From contig CAWDAI010000002.1 in NCBI GenBank assembly GCA_963800275.1, positions 62,001-126,000 on the forward strand: a DNA stretch of 64,000 nucleotides. The letters run 5' to 3'. This document shows positions 45,047 to 52,965 of the stretch, one piece after another. The notes beneath the pieces are model-generated. The model was not told where the DNA came from and did no database searches. It saw nothing but the letters and a program-made list of their open reading frames with translations. Within the stretch, counting starts at the first letter, position 1. The number at the start of each line of letters is the position of its first letter. The translations under genes and the position numbers were made by a program. Source of the DNA: JAFMJV01 sp963800275. Lineage in GTDB: Bacteria > Chloroflexota > Limnocylindria > Limnocylindrales > CSP1-4.

Positions 45047-45052
45047 TATACT
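45047..45052 (+). promoter_or_regulatory. -10 box of rplS
   Basis: TATACT lies 86 bases before the rplS GTG, so rplS would have its own leader of about 80 bases. It sits just after a GC hairpin that may end the trmD transcript. Confidence 0.5.
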
Positions 45053-45138
45053 CCGCCCTCGACCCATCGCCTAATGCCCGCCCGCCCATGCCCGCCGCCG
45101 GCAGCGGCCGAGGCCCCAGTACGCCAGGAAGTGACCAA

Positions 45139-45483
45139 GTGAGCGTTCTCGACGAGATCGTCGCCGACCAGATCCGCACCGACCTGCCAGAGATCCAGCC
45201 CGGAGACACCGTGCGCGTGTCCGTCAAGGTCGTCGAGGGCACCCGCGAGCGCATCCAGGTCTTCGAAGGCGCGGTCATGCGCATGCGTGGCGGCGGCATC
45301 ACCCGTTCCATCACCGTGCGCGCCCTGCGCAGCGGTGTCGGCGTGGAGCGGACATTCAAGGTCAACTCCCCGCGCATCGACAAGATCGAGGTCGTGCGCC
45401 ACGGCGTCGTGCGGCGCAAGCAGCTGTACTTCCTGCGCAAGCGCGTGGGCAAGGCGGCGACCCTGCGCGAGCGCCGGGCCTGA
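45139..45483 (+). CDS. rplS: 50S ribosomal protein L19
   Basis: 114 residues. SVLDEIVADQIRTDLPEIQP, then RVSVKVVEGTRERIQVFEGA and YFLRKRVGKAATLRER are typical of L19. GTG 45139 was chosen because it gives the usual N-terminus; an in-frame ATG at 45088 would add 17 unconserved residues. AGGAAG lies about nine bases upstream. Follows trmD, as in most bacteria, but with its own probable promoter. Confidence 0.95.
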   Translation: MSVLDEIVADQIRTDLPEIQPGDTVRVSVKVVEGTRERIQVFEGAVMRMRGGGITRSITVRALRSGVGVERTFKVNSPRIDKIEVVRHGVVRRKQLYFLRKRVGKAATLRERRA

Positions 45484-45522
45484 GCCCTCGGTTCCCCGGC
45501 CCACCACCGGAGAACCACATCA

Positions 45523-45568
45523 CCCCGCGCCGGACCCGCGTCGCGGCGTGACCGGCGCGGGGTAGCAT
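45523..45568 (+). promoter_or_regulatory. 11-bp hairpin abutting the rnhB -10 box
   Basis: CCCCGCGCCGG (45523-45533) and CCGGCGCGGGG (45552-45562) are perfect inverted repeats with an 18-base loop that can itself pair. TAGCAT (45563-45568) follows directly and ends six bases before the rnhB GTG. The stem may terminate rplS, lacks a T tract, and could also act on the rnhB promoter. Confidence 0.55.
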
Positions 45569-45574
45569 CAGCGC

Positions 45575-46297
45575 GTGACACCCAGACGACCACACCTCAA
45601 GGCCGAGTTCGCGCTGTGGAGCGCCGGGGCCCGCCTGGTGGCCGGCGTGGACGAGGTCGGCACCGGACCGCTGTGTGGTCCCGTCGTGGCGGCCGCGGTC
45701 CTGGTCCGGCCGCACACGCGCAAGATCGCCGGCGTCCGTGATTCCAAGACCCTGAGCGCCGCCCAGCGCGAGCGCTTGGTCGGCGTCATCAAGGACCGCA
45801 GTCTGGCCTGGGGCGTGGGCGCCGCGTCGGTGGCGGAGATCGAGCGCCTGAACGTGCGCAATGCGGCGGCGCTGGCCATGCGGCGTGCCCTTCGGCGCCT
45901 GCCCTCGTATGACCATGTGCTCATCGACGGCCAGAAGATCCGGGGCATGGAAGTTCACATCGGGCCCTACACCGCCATCGTCAAGGGCGACGCCTCTTCC
46001 TATGCCATCGCCTGTGCCTCCGTGTTGGCCAAGGTCACACGTGACCGGCTCATGACCCGCCTCTCGGTGCGCTACCCGGGCTACGGCTGGGAGCACAACG
46101 CGGGCTACGCCACGCGCGATCACGTCGATGGGCTCCGGGCGCTGGGGCTCAGTCCCCACCATCGGCGCACCTACCGTCGCATCCGCGCCATCCTCGAGGG
46201 CGACCAGCTGGCGTTCGACCTGCAGCCGGAAATGGAGCCGGAGCTGGAGCCGGAGCTGGAGCCGGAGCTGGCGGGCGTGGGCCACTCCCGGCGTTGA
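45575..46297 (+). CDS. rnhB: Ribonuclease HII with altered GRG motif
   Basis: 240 residues. The enzyme nicks DNA at embedded ribonucleotides. GVDEVGTGPLCGPVVAAAV (24-42) carries the catalytic Asp26 and Glu27, Asp118 lies in VLIDGQKI, and ASVLAKVTRDRL supplies the last acidic residue. The family motif GRG, which reads the ribose-DNA junction, is GTG here (Gly29-Thr30-Gly31). The C-terminus has a Pro-Glu repeat (EMEPELEPELEPEL) not usual for the family. GTG 45575 is six bases past TAGCAT, so the message may be leaderless. Confidence 0.9.
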   Translation: MTPRRPHLKAEFALWSAGARLVAGVDEVGTGPLCGPVVAAAVLVRPHTRKIAGVRDSKTLSAAQRERLVGVIKDRSLAWGVGAASVAEIERLNVRNAAALAMRRALRRLPSYDHVLIDGQKIRGMEVHIGPYTAIVKGDASSYAIACASVLAKVTRDRLMTRLSVRYPGYGWEHNAGYATRDHVDGLRALGLSPHHRRTYRRIRAILEGDQLAFDLQPEMEPELEPELEPELAGVGHSRR

Positions 46298-46342
46298 CCG
46301 GCATCGCTCGCTCACGTATCCTAACGGTGTGAGGATACGTGA
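46294..46342 (+). promoter_or_regulatory. Promoter and palindromic operator of the toxin-antitoxin cassette
   Basis: TTGACC (46294-46299) and TATCCT (46317-46322) are separated by 17 bases. CACGTATCCT (46313-46322) and AGGATACGTG (46332-46341) are perfect inverted repeats nine bases apart; the pairing extends one base further on each side. The left arm covers the -10 box and the right arm holds the GAGGAT ribosome-binding site. A dimeric antitoxin bound here would block its own promoter. Confidence 0.8.
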
Positions 46343-46942
46343 ATGAGCAGCACGACGTATGACCTGGAGCGGGCCATCGAGGGGGCGCTTGCCGAGGGCG
46401 GCATCCGCCTCGACGCGCGCGGCTTCGTCTCGCTCCTGCGCGAGGCCGTGCGGGCCATGGGTGGAGAGCGCCTGCCGGAGGACCCGGCGGGCCAGCTGAC
46501 GACGGTGGAGGTGGCCGAGCTGCGGCGTGGTGGCCTCGCGCCGGTCGCGGATGAGGACGTGGTCACGCGGGTGCGCGCCCGCACGGCCTCGGAGCTCGCA
46601 CTCCTGCTGTCACGAGCGTTGACCACGGCCGAGTCCGCTGCCCGCCTGGGGGTGGACGCGAGCCGGGTACGCCAGCTGCTCAGCGAGCGCCGGCTGCTGG
46701 GCGTGCGCCAGGGCGGGGAGTGGCGTGTGCTCGACCTGCAGTTCACCGACCACGGGCTGGTCCCCAACATCGGGACGGTCCTGACCGCCCTGCCCGAGGG
46801 CATGCCGCCGCTGGTGGCCGCATCCTGGCTGCACACGCCCGAACCCGACCTGCGCATCGCGGGAGCTGCTGTCTCGCCGCTCGAATGGCTGACCGCGGGC
46901 GGGGATCCCGCGCTCGCCGCGCAACTGGCCGCGGACCTCTGA
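46343..46942 (+). CDS. Xre/MbcA-ParS-like antitoxin
   Basis: 199 residues. A helix-turn-helix is visible at about 93-120 (LTTAESAARLGVDASRVRQL, followed by LSERRL and a short strand with GEWRVLDLQF). The C-terminal part PEPDLRIAGAAVSPLEWLTA resembles the DUF2384-type end of Xre/Res antitoxins that covers the toxin's active site. The first 80 residues are helical and unassigned. ATG 46343 lies one base after an inverted-repeat operator. The RES-domain gene follows seven bases later. I infer an autorepressing antitoxin; the assignment rests on context and motif shape. Confidence 0.7.
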   Translation: MSSTTYDLERAIEGALAEGGIRLDARGFVSLLREAVRAMGGERLPEDPAGQLTTVEVAELRRGGLAPVADEDVVTRVRARTASELALLLSRALTTAESAARLGVDASRVRQLLSERRLLGVRQGGEWRVLDLQFTDHGLVPNIGTVLTALPEGMPPLVAASWLHTPEPDLRIAGAAVSPLEWLTAGGDPALAAQLAADL

Positions 46943-46949
46943 CCCGCCG

Positions 46950-47618
46950 GTGACCCGCCCACCGGCCGGGGCCAAGCTGCCCTACCCGGAGCGACCACTG
47001 CCGGCGCTCCGGGCCGGCGAGACGCGGACCCTTCGTCGCGGCACGACCCTTTACCGTGTCTACCGCACGCGCGGCCCCCACGCCACGGGCTGGGAGACCT
47101 TCCGCCACTATGGACCGACCTCCGCCCGCTTCGATCCCCAGCCACCGCCGCCGGGCACCGGCGAGCGGGGCGTGCTCTATGCCGCGGGCAGCATCGCCAC
47201 TGCCTTGGCCGAGGCCTTCGGCGCCACGCGCGTCATCGAGCCGTCTCGTGACGGGCCCTATCTCGTTGGCTTCCGGCTGGCTCGCTCCGTCCGCCTGCTG
47301 GACCTGGCCTCCGACTGGCCGACTCGTGCGGGTGCGAGCCAGGCCATCAGCTCGGGGCCCAGGGAGGTCGCGCGGGCGTGGGCCCGGGCCATCTACGAGG
47401 AGTACCCCGTGGTGGGCCTGTGGTATCCCTCGTCGATGAGCGGGACGACCCCACGCTCGGGTGACCCGCGGCTCCACGGCTACGCGCTGGCGCTCTTCGA
47501 CCCTGCGCGCGGGGCGCTGCCGGAGCGACCGCACCTCAACCTGGCGTTGGACCACCCCGCCCTCGGTGCGGCCCTGGCCCGGGTCGCGGAACGCTTCGGC
47601 TACGCCCTCCTGCCCTGA
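46950..47618 (+). CDS. RES-domain toxin
   Basis: 222 residues. The domain's namesake residues can be placed: Arg in SARFDPQ, Glu in ALAEAFGATR and Ser in WYPSSMSG, with LYRVYRTRGPHATGWETF and GVLYAAGSIATALAEAF around them. RES toxins degrade NAD+ and stop growth until the antitoxin neutralises them. GTG 46950 follows the antitoxin stop by seven bases. The pair lies between rnhB and yraN, genes that are often adjacent, so the cassette looks like an insertion into a housekeeping run. Confidence 0.8.
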   Translation: MTRPPAGAKLPYPERPLPALRAGETRTLRRGTTLYRVYRTRGPHATGWETFRHYGPTSARFDPQPPPPGTGERGVLYAAGSIATALAEAFGATRVIEPSRDGPYLVGFRLARSVRLLDLASDWPTRAGASQAISSGPREVARAWARAIYEEYPVVGLWYPSSMSGTTPRSGDPRLHGYALALFDPARGALPERPHLNLALDHPALGAALARVAERFGYALLP

Positions 47619-47690
47619 CAGCCCCGGTCGAGCGTGCGAAGTGTCGCCGTCAAGTCGCAGGTAAGGAGCAGCGAAGGGACGATCGCGACG

Positions 47691-48119
47691 ATGGTCTCGA
47701 TGCAGCTTGCCAGTCGTCCGCCCGCCGGCCCCCGGGGTGCGCTCGGTGCGGCCGCCGAGTCCGCGGCAGCCGATCACCTGCGCCGGCTCGGATGGACCGT
47801 GCTCGCGCGCAACCTGCGGGTCGGCCGCGACGAGATCGATATCGTCGCGCTCGAGCCCGGGTCGCCGCCCACGCTCGTGGTGGTCGAAGTGCGCTCGCGC
47901 TCCCGGCCGGGATACGGCAGTGCGGTGGAGACGGTCGACCGGCGCAAGGTGGCGCGACTCTACCGGGCACTCGCAGCCCTGCCCGGCGCAGGGCATCCGC
48001 GCTGGGAAGGGGTCGCCTTGCGCGGGAGCGCCCAGCGGGTGGACCTGCTCACGCTCCGGCAGGTGAGGGGAGCGGCTTGGCGGGTCGAGCAGCACCTGCG
48101 AGGATTGCACCCGCCTTGA
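47691..48119 (+). CDS. yraN: YraN (UPF0102) endonuclease-like protein
   Basis: 142 residues. An Archaeal-Holliday-junction-resolvase-like core: GAAAESAAADHLRRLGWTVL, then GRDEIDIVALEPG and VVVEVRSRS, where the Asp, Glu and Val-Glu-Val-Arg motifs match a restriction-endonuclease-type active site. Function is not established. ATG 47691 is preferred; GTG 47634 would add 19 unconserved residues. Usually found next to rnhB, from which it is separated here by the toxin-antitoxin pair. Confidence 0.88.
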   Translation: MVSMQLASRPPAGPRGALGAAAESAAADHLRRLGWTVLARNLRVGRDEIDIVALEPGSPPTLVVVEVRSRSRPGYGSAVETVDRRKVARLYRALAALPGAGHPRWEGVALRGSAQRVDLLTLRQVRGAAWRVEQHLRGLHPP

Positions 48120-48165
48120 GCGTTCACCGGACCCGGGCTGCCCGGCGCATCCTACGCTCGCGTGC

Positions 48166-48323
48166 TAGCATCCCGAAGGCTCGCTCCGCGAGTTCACCGA
48201 GCACAGCACCAGCTGTGTATCACACACGCTCGCTGCTCCCCGCAGGGGTGCCGTCGGCCAGGGCCGCCGGTCTGCGGATCACGAGGCGCGCGGAGGCACA
48301 ACCGCACAGGAGGCTCAACGCCC
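48166..48323 (+). promoter_or_regulatory. Promoter and structured leader of rpsB
   Basis: TAGCAT (48166-48171) is a likely -10 box. The ~145-base leader contains a perfect stem CTCGC-TCC-GCGAG (48180-48192), a CACCAGCTGTGTATCACACA region that can pair in more than one way, and further GC stems before CAGGAGG. S2 often represses rpsB-tsf through leader RNA; whether this leader does so is inference. Confidence 0.4.
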
Positions 48324-49412
48324 ATGCCCACGATCTCGATGCGCCAGCTGCTCGAGGCAGGTGTCCACTTCGGTCACCAGACCCGCCGCTGGAACCCGAA
48401 GATGAAGCCGTACATCTTCGCGGAGCGCAACGGCATCCACATCATCGACCTGGCCCAGACGGCCAAGCTGCTCGGTGATGCCCTCGACTTCGTCACTGAC
48501 ACCGTCGCCAGCGGCGACTACGTGCTCTTCGTCGGTACCAAGAAGCAGGCCCAGGAGCCGATCCAGGAAGAGGCGTCGCGGGCAGAGATGCCCTACGTCA
48601 ACCACCGCTGGCTCGGTGGCATGCTCACCAACTTCGTGACCATCCGCAAGCGTGTCGGCCTGCTCGACCAGCTGGAGGCACGCCAGGCGAGCGGCGACCT
48701 CGAGCGTCTCTCCAAGAAGGAGGCCTCGCACCTGACCGACGAGATGGCGCGACTGCAGCTGAAGCTCGGTGGTGTGCGCAAGATGCGTCGCCTGCCGGGG
48801 GCGGTCTTCGTGGTCGACCCGGTCCGCGAGAAGATCGCCGTGACCGAGGCGCGCCGACTGGAGATCCCCGTCATCGCCACTGGTGACACCAACGTCGATC
48901 CCGACCTGATCGACTACATCATCCCCGGCAACGACGATGCCATCCGCTCCATCCGCCTCATCTGCAAGCTGGTCTCGGAGGCGGCGATCGAGGGCCTCGG
49001 CCAGCGCGCCGCCCGATCCGAGTCCGAACCGACGATGAGCGCCGACGTGAGCGACGCCGAGATCGCCAGCGACGACCTGGTGGCCAAGGTGGCCGCCGGC
49101 GGCACCTACAGCTTCGCGCCTGAGCCCGACGAGGACGAGGCCGTCCTGCCGGGTGAGGCCGCGGCCGAGGAGGGTGCCGCCGCGAAGCCGGCCGAGGCCT
49201 CGGCCCCCGAGGCCCCGGCCCCGGCCCCGGCCCCCGAGGCTCCGGCTCCGGCTCCCGCACAGGCTCCGGCTCCCGCACAGGCTCCGGCTCCCGCACAGGC
49301 TCCGGCCCCTGAGGCCCCCGCACAGGCTCCGGCCCCCGAGGCCAGCGCAGCCGAAGCCGGGACCGAGGGCGAGGCCGCCGATGCCAAGGCCGAGGAGAAG
49401 GCCTCCGCCTAG
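48324..49412 (+). CDS. rpsB: 30S ribosomal protein S2 with long Ala/Pro tail
   Basis: 362 residues against about 240-260 in most bacteria. The S2 core ends near residue 235 (GVHFGHQTRRWNPKMKPYIF, RWLGGMLTNFVTIRKR, VDPVREKIAVTEARRLEIPV, IRSIRLICKLVSEAAIEG). The remaining ~125 residues are Ala, Pro, Glu and Gln, with tandem APAQAP-type units, and are probably disordered on the ribosome surface. ATG 48324 follows CAGGAGG. tsf starts 58 bases later. Confidence 0.96.
   Translation: MPTISMRQLLEAGVHFGHQTRRWNPKMKPYIFAERNGIHIIDLAQTAKLLGDALDFVTDTVASGDYVLFVGTKKQAQEPIQEEASRAEMPYVNHRWLGGMLTNFVTIRKRVGLLDQLEARQASGDLERLSKKEASHLTDEMARLQLKLGGVRKMRRLPGAVFVVDPVREKIAVTEARRLEIPVIATGDTNVDPDLIDYIIPGNDDAIRSIRLICKLVSEAAIEGLGQRAARSESEPTMSADVSDAEIASDDLVAKVAAGGTYSFAPEPDEDEAVLPGEAAAEEGAAAKPAEASAPEAPAPAPAPEAPAPAPAQAPAPAQAPAPAQAPAPEAPAQAPAPEASAAEAGTEGEAADAKAEEKASA
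49193..49345 (+). repeat. Tandem repeats encoding the S2 tail
   Basis: An 18-base unit with GCTCCGGCTCCCGCACAG occurs at least three times in succession near 49240-49300, flanked by shorter GCCCCGGCC and GCTCCGGCC variants. All are in phase with the rpsB frame. Confidence 0.8.
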
Positions 49413-49470
49413 GCCGTCGACGGCCCACACACGACCGACAAGCAACGATACGAAAGGATTAGCCGCGAGC

Positions 49471-50066
<596 letters not shown>

Positions 50067-50070
<4 letters not shown>

Positions 50071-50837
50071 CGGACGGCTCCACCAGAGCCGCGCCGGATG
50101 TGGCGTCCGCGAAGGGCGCCCGCTACAGCCGTATCCTGCTCAAGCTCTCGGGCGAGGCGCTGCTCGGCTCACGCCACTACGGCGTCGACCCCGAGACCTG
50201 CGGCTTCATCGCCAAGCAGGTGCACGTCGCCGCGGAGCGCGGTGTGCAGGTCGCCATCGTGGTCGGTGGCGGCAACATCTTCCGGGGCCTCGCCGCCTCG
50301 GCCAAGGGCATGGACCGCGCCACAGCGGACTACATGGGCATGCTGGCCACGGTCATGAACGGCCTGGCCCTGCAGGACGCCATGGAGACCACCGGGATCG
50401 ATACCCGGGTCATGACGGCCATCGGCATGAACGAGGTGGCCGAGCCCTACATCCGCCGGCGCGCCGTGCGACATCTGGACCTGGGACGCGTGGTGATCCT
50501 CGTGGCGGGGACCGGCAACCCCTATTTCACGACGGACACCGCGGCCGCCCTGCGTGCCGTGGAGATCGGCGCGGAGGTGCTGCTCAAGGCGACCAAGGTG
50601 GACGGTGTCTACAGTGCCGACCCGGCACAGGACCCTACTGCCGTGCGCTACGAGGAGCTGACCTACACCGACGTCCTGGCCCAGCGACTGGCCGTGCTGG
50701 ACTCGACGGCCACGAGCCTGTGCATGGACAATGACATGCCGATCGTGGTCTTCGACATCAACCAGGAAGACAACATCAGCAGGGCCGCGCTCGGGGAGCC
50801 GGTCGGTACGCGCATCCACGGAGGGAAGAACGCATGA
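50067..50837 (+). CDS. pyrH: Uridylate kinase
   Basis: 256 residues. ILLKLSGEALLG, VAIVVGGGNIFRG, DYMGMLATVMNGLALQDAME and GTGNPYFTTDTAAALRAVEI are family hallmarks. It phosphorylates UMP to UDP and is a hexamer. The first ~17 residues are extra polar residues. GTG 50067 overlaps the tsf TGA; ATG of frr overlaps its stop. Confidence 0.97.
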
Positions 50838-51391
50838 GCGAAGCACAGGACAAGTCTCTCGAGGCCCGCATGTCCGATGCCGTGGACGCGATGGACCGCG
50901 ACTTCAACCACATCCGGACCGGCCGCGCCTCGACCTCCCTCGTCGAGCGCGTGGTGGTCGATTACTACGGCACCCAGACGCCGCTCAACCAGCTGGCCAG
51001 CATCAGCGTGCCCGAGTCCACGACCGTGGTCATCCAGCCCTGGGACCGGAGCGTGCTGGGGGCCATCGAGAAGGCCATCCAGAAGAGCGACGTGGGCATC
51101 ACCCCCAACTCCGATGGGACCGTCGTGCGACTCAACATCCCGCCCCTCACCGAGGAGCGGCGCAAGGAGCTGGTCAAGCTCGTGCACAAGCGCATGGAAG
51201 AGGCCAAGGTCGAGATCCGCAACCACCGCCGTGACGAGGTCGATTCGATCCGCAAGCGCGAGAAGGCCGGCGAGATCGGCTCGGACGAGGCCCACCGCGA
51301 GCAGGAGGCGGTGGAGAAGACGACGCAGCACTGGACGTCCGAGGTCGATCGCGTCGGCGCGGCCAAGGAAGCCGAGGTCCTCGAGGTCTAG
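50834..51391 (+). CDS. frr: Ribosome-recycling factor
   Basis: 185 residues. FNHIRTGRASTSLVERVVVD, VVIQPWDRSVLGAIEKAIQK and RRDEVDSIRKREKAGEIGSD are typical. With EF-G it splits the post-termination ribosome. Follows pyrH by ATGA overlap, the usual rpsB-tsf-pyrH-frr order. Confidence 0.97.
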   Translation: MSEAQDKSLEARMSDAVDAMDRDFNHIRTGRASTSLVERVVVDYYGTQTPLNQLASISVPESTTVVIQPWDRSVLGAIEKAIQKSDVGITPNSDGTVVRLNIPPLTEERRKELVKLVHKRMEEAKVEIRNHRRDEVDSIRKREKAGEIGSDEAHREQEAVEKTTQHWTSEVDRVGAAKEAEVLEV

Positions 51392-51418
51392 CCGCCTCCG
51401 AGTACCCGACCCACCGGC

Positions 51419-52120
51419 ATGGCCAGGAGCAACGAGCAGGGCATCCCCCGGCACGTGGCCATCATCATGGACGGCAACCGCCGCTGGGCCCGCGCTCGGG
51501 GCGTACCCGAAGCCCAGGGCCACGCCGCCGGCGTGGAGGCCATCCGGCCGATCGTCGAGCACGCCTCGGACCTGGGGGTCGAGGCCCTCACCATCTATGC
51601 CTTCAGCCGTGAGAACTGGCAGCGCTCAAGCCACGAGGTGGAGACGCTCATCGGCCTGCTCGAGGCCTCCATCCGGGACGAGACGCCCCGGCTGGTGGAG
51701 CAGGGCGTGCAGGTGCGGCTCGCCGGGCGGCTGTCGGAGCTGCCGGCAGAGACACGAGCGTCCATCGAGCAGGCCATCACCGTCACCGCGGGCGGCGGGC
51801 GGATGGTGCTCAACGTGGCCTTCAACTACTCCTCGCGCTCGGAGATCGTCGACGCCGTCCTGGCCTTCGTGGATGACGGCAACCCCGTGTCCGCGCTGGA
51901 CGAGGAAGGGCTGGCCAGCTACCTCTACAGCGCCGACCTGCCCGACCCGGACCTGCTTATCCGCACCGGTGGCGACCAGCGCATCAGCAACTTCCTGCTG
52001 TGGCAGGCGGCCTACGCGGAGCTCTACTTCTGTGATTGCTTCTGGCCCGACTTCAGCCCCGCCGAGCTCGACGCCGCGGTTGCCGAGTTCTCCCGCCGGA
52101 CCCGCCGGTTCGGGCGCTAG
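51419..52120 (+). CDS. uppS: Undecaprenyl diphosphate synthase
   Basis: 233 residues, cis-prenyltransferase. IIMDGNRRWARARG (residues ~14-27) carries the catalytic Asp, YAFSRENWQR and LLIRTGGDQRISNFLLWQAA are the other signatures. It builds the C55 lipid carrier used for cell-wall polymers, which LCP enzymes later consume. Followed 12 bases later by cdsA. Confidence 0.96.
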   Translation: MARSNEQGIPRHVAIIMDGNRRWARARGVPEAQGHAAGVEAIRPIVEHASDLGVEALTIYAFSRENWQRSSHEVETLIGLLEASIRDETPRLVEQGVQVRLAGRLSELPAETRASIEQAITVTAGGGRMVLNVAFNYSSRSEIVDAVLAFVDDGNPVSALDEEGLASYLYSADLPDPDLLIRTGGDQRISNFLLWQAAYAELYFCDCFWPDFSPAELDAAVAEFSRRTRRFGR

Positions 52121-52131
52121 GAGGCTGGCCC

Positions 52132-52965
52132 ATGCGTGAGCGAGCCATCTCGGCGGCCGTCATCGCGGTCGTCGTCATCGTCTTCTTCCTGCTGGGCCAG
52201 CCGTGGCTGACCTTCGGCATCGCCGTGCTCTCCCTGCTGGCCTCCGTGGAGGTGTTCCGGTTGCTGCCGCCGGCCGGCTTCCCGGTGCGCTTGCTGCCCG
52301 GCGTGGTCCTGCCGCCGGTCCTGGTCCTGGCCATGGGTCTGGACATCGTGGACGCGGGCTGGGTGGCGGTCTACTCGGCGGCCGTGCTGGTGATCATGGC
52401 CATCGACGCCTTCGCGCGTGCGCAGGTCCGCGACGGGTTCCTCTCGTGGGTCGGCGGCAGCTTCGGCGCCATCTACCCGGCGCTGCTCGCCTTCATGGCC
52501 GCCATCCTGGTGGCGGCACCGGCAGTGCCGGGCGACGCGCTCCTGGGCGATACCATCCTCGCCGCCAGCCAGGTCTGGCTGCTGGTGCTGGTGTTGACGG
52601 TGTGGTCCTTCGACACCTTCGCCTATCTCTCCGGCCGCACCTTCAAGCGCGGCCGCTTCCTCAACCACATCTCGCCCAACAAGACCTGGAGCGGCGTCAT
52701 CGGGGGCACGGTGGCCGCGATCGTGGTCGGGGGCGCGCTCGTGGCCGCGGCCGGCCAGTGGCTGCCCGGCGGTCTGCTCATGGGCCTGCTGGTGGCGGTC
52801 GCGGGGCAAGCGGGTGACGTGGCCGAGTCGATGCTCAAGCGCACCGCCGGAGCCAAGGATTCGAGCAACCTCATCCCGGGTCACGGCGGCATCCTCGACC
52901 GCACCGACTCGTTCCTCTTCGCCGCGCCGGTCGTCTACGCCTACCTCCTCATCGTCAGCGGCTGA
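52132..52965 (+). CDS. cdsA: Phosphatidate cytidylyltransferase
   Basis: 277 residues with about seven membrane helices. The CdsA signature spans SPNKTWSGVIGGTVAAI, GDVAESMLKRTAGAKDSSN and LIPGHGGILDRTDS. It makes CDP-diacylglycerol from phosphatidic acid and CTP. ATG 52132 was chosen just after uppS; the stop overlaps the dxr ATG (TGATG). Confidence 0.96.
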   Translation: MRERAISAAVIAVVVIVFFLLGQPWLTFGIAVLSLLASVEVFRLLPPAGFPVRLLPGVVLPPVLVLAMGLDIVDAGWVAVYSAAVLVIMAIDAFARAQVRDGFLSWVGGSFGAIYPALLAFMAAILVAAPAVPGDALLGDTILAASQVWLLVLVLTVWSFDTFAYLSGRTFKRGRFLNHISPNKTWSGVIGGTVAAIVVGGALVAAAGQWLPGGLLMGLLVAVAGQAGDVAESMLKRTAGAKDSSNLIPGHGGILDRTDSFLFAAPVVYAYLLIVSG

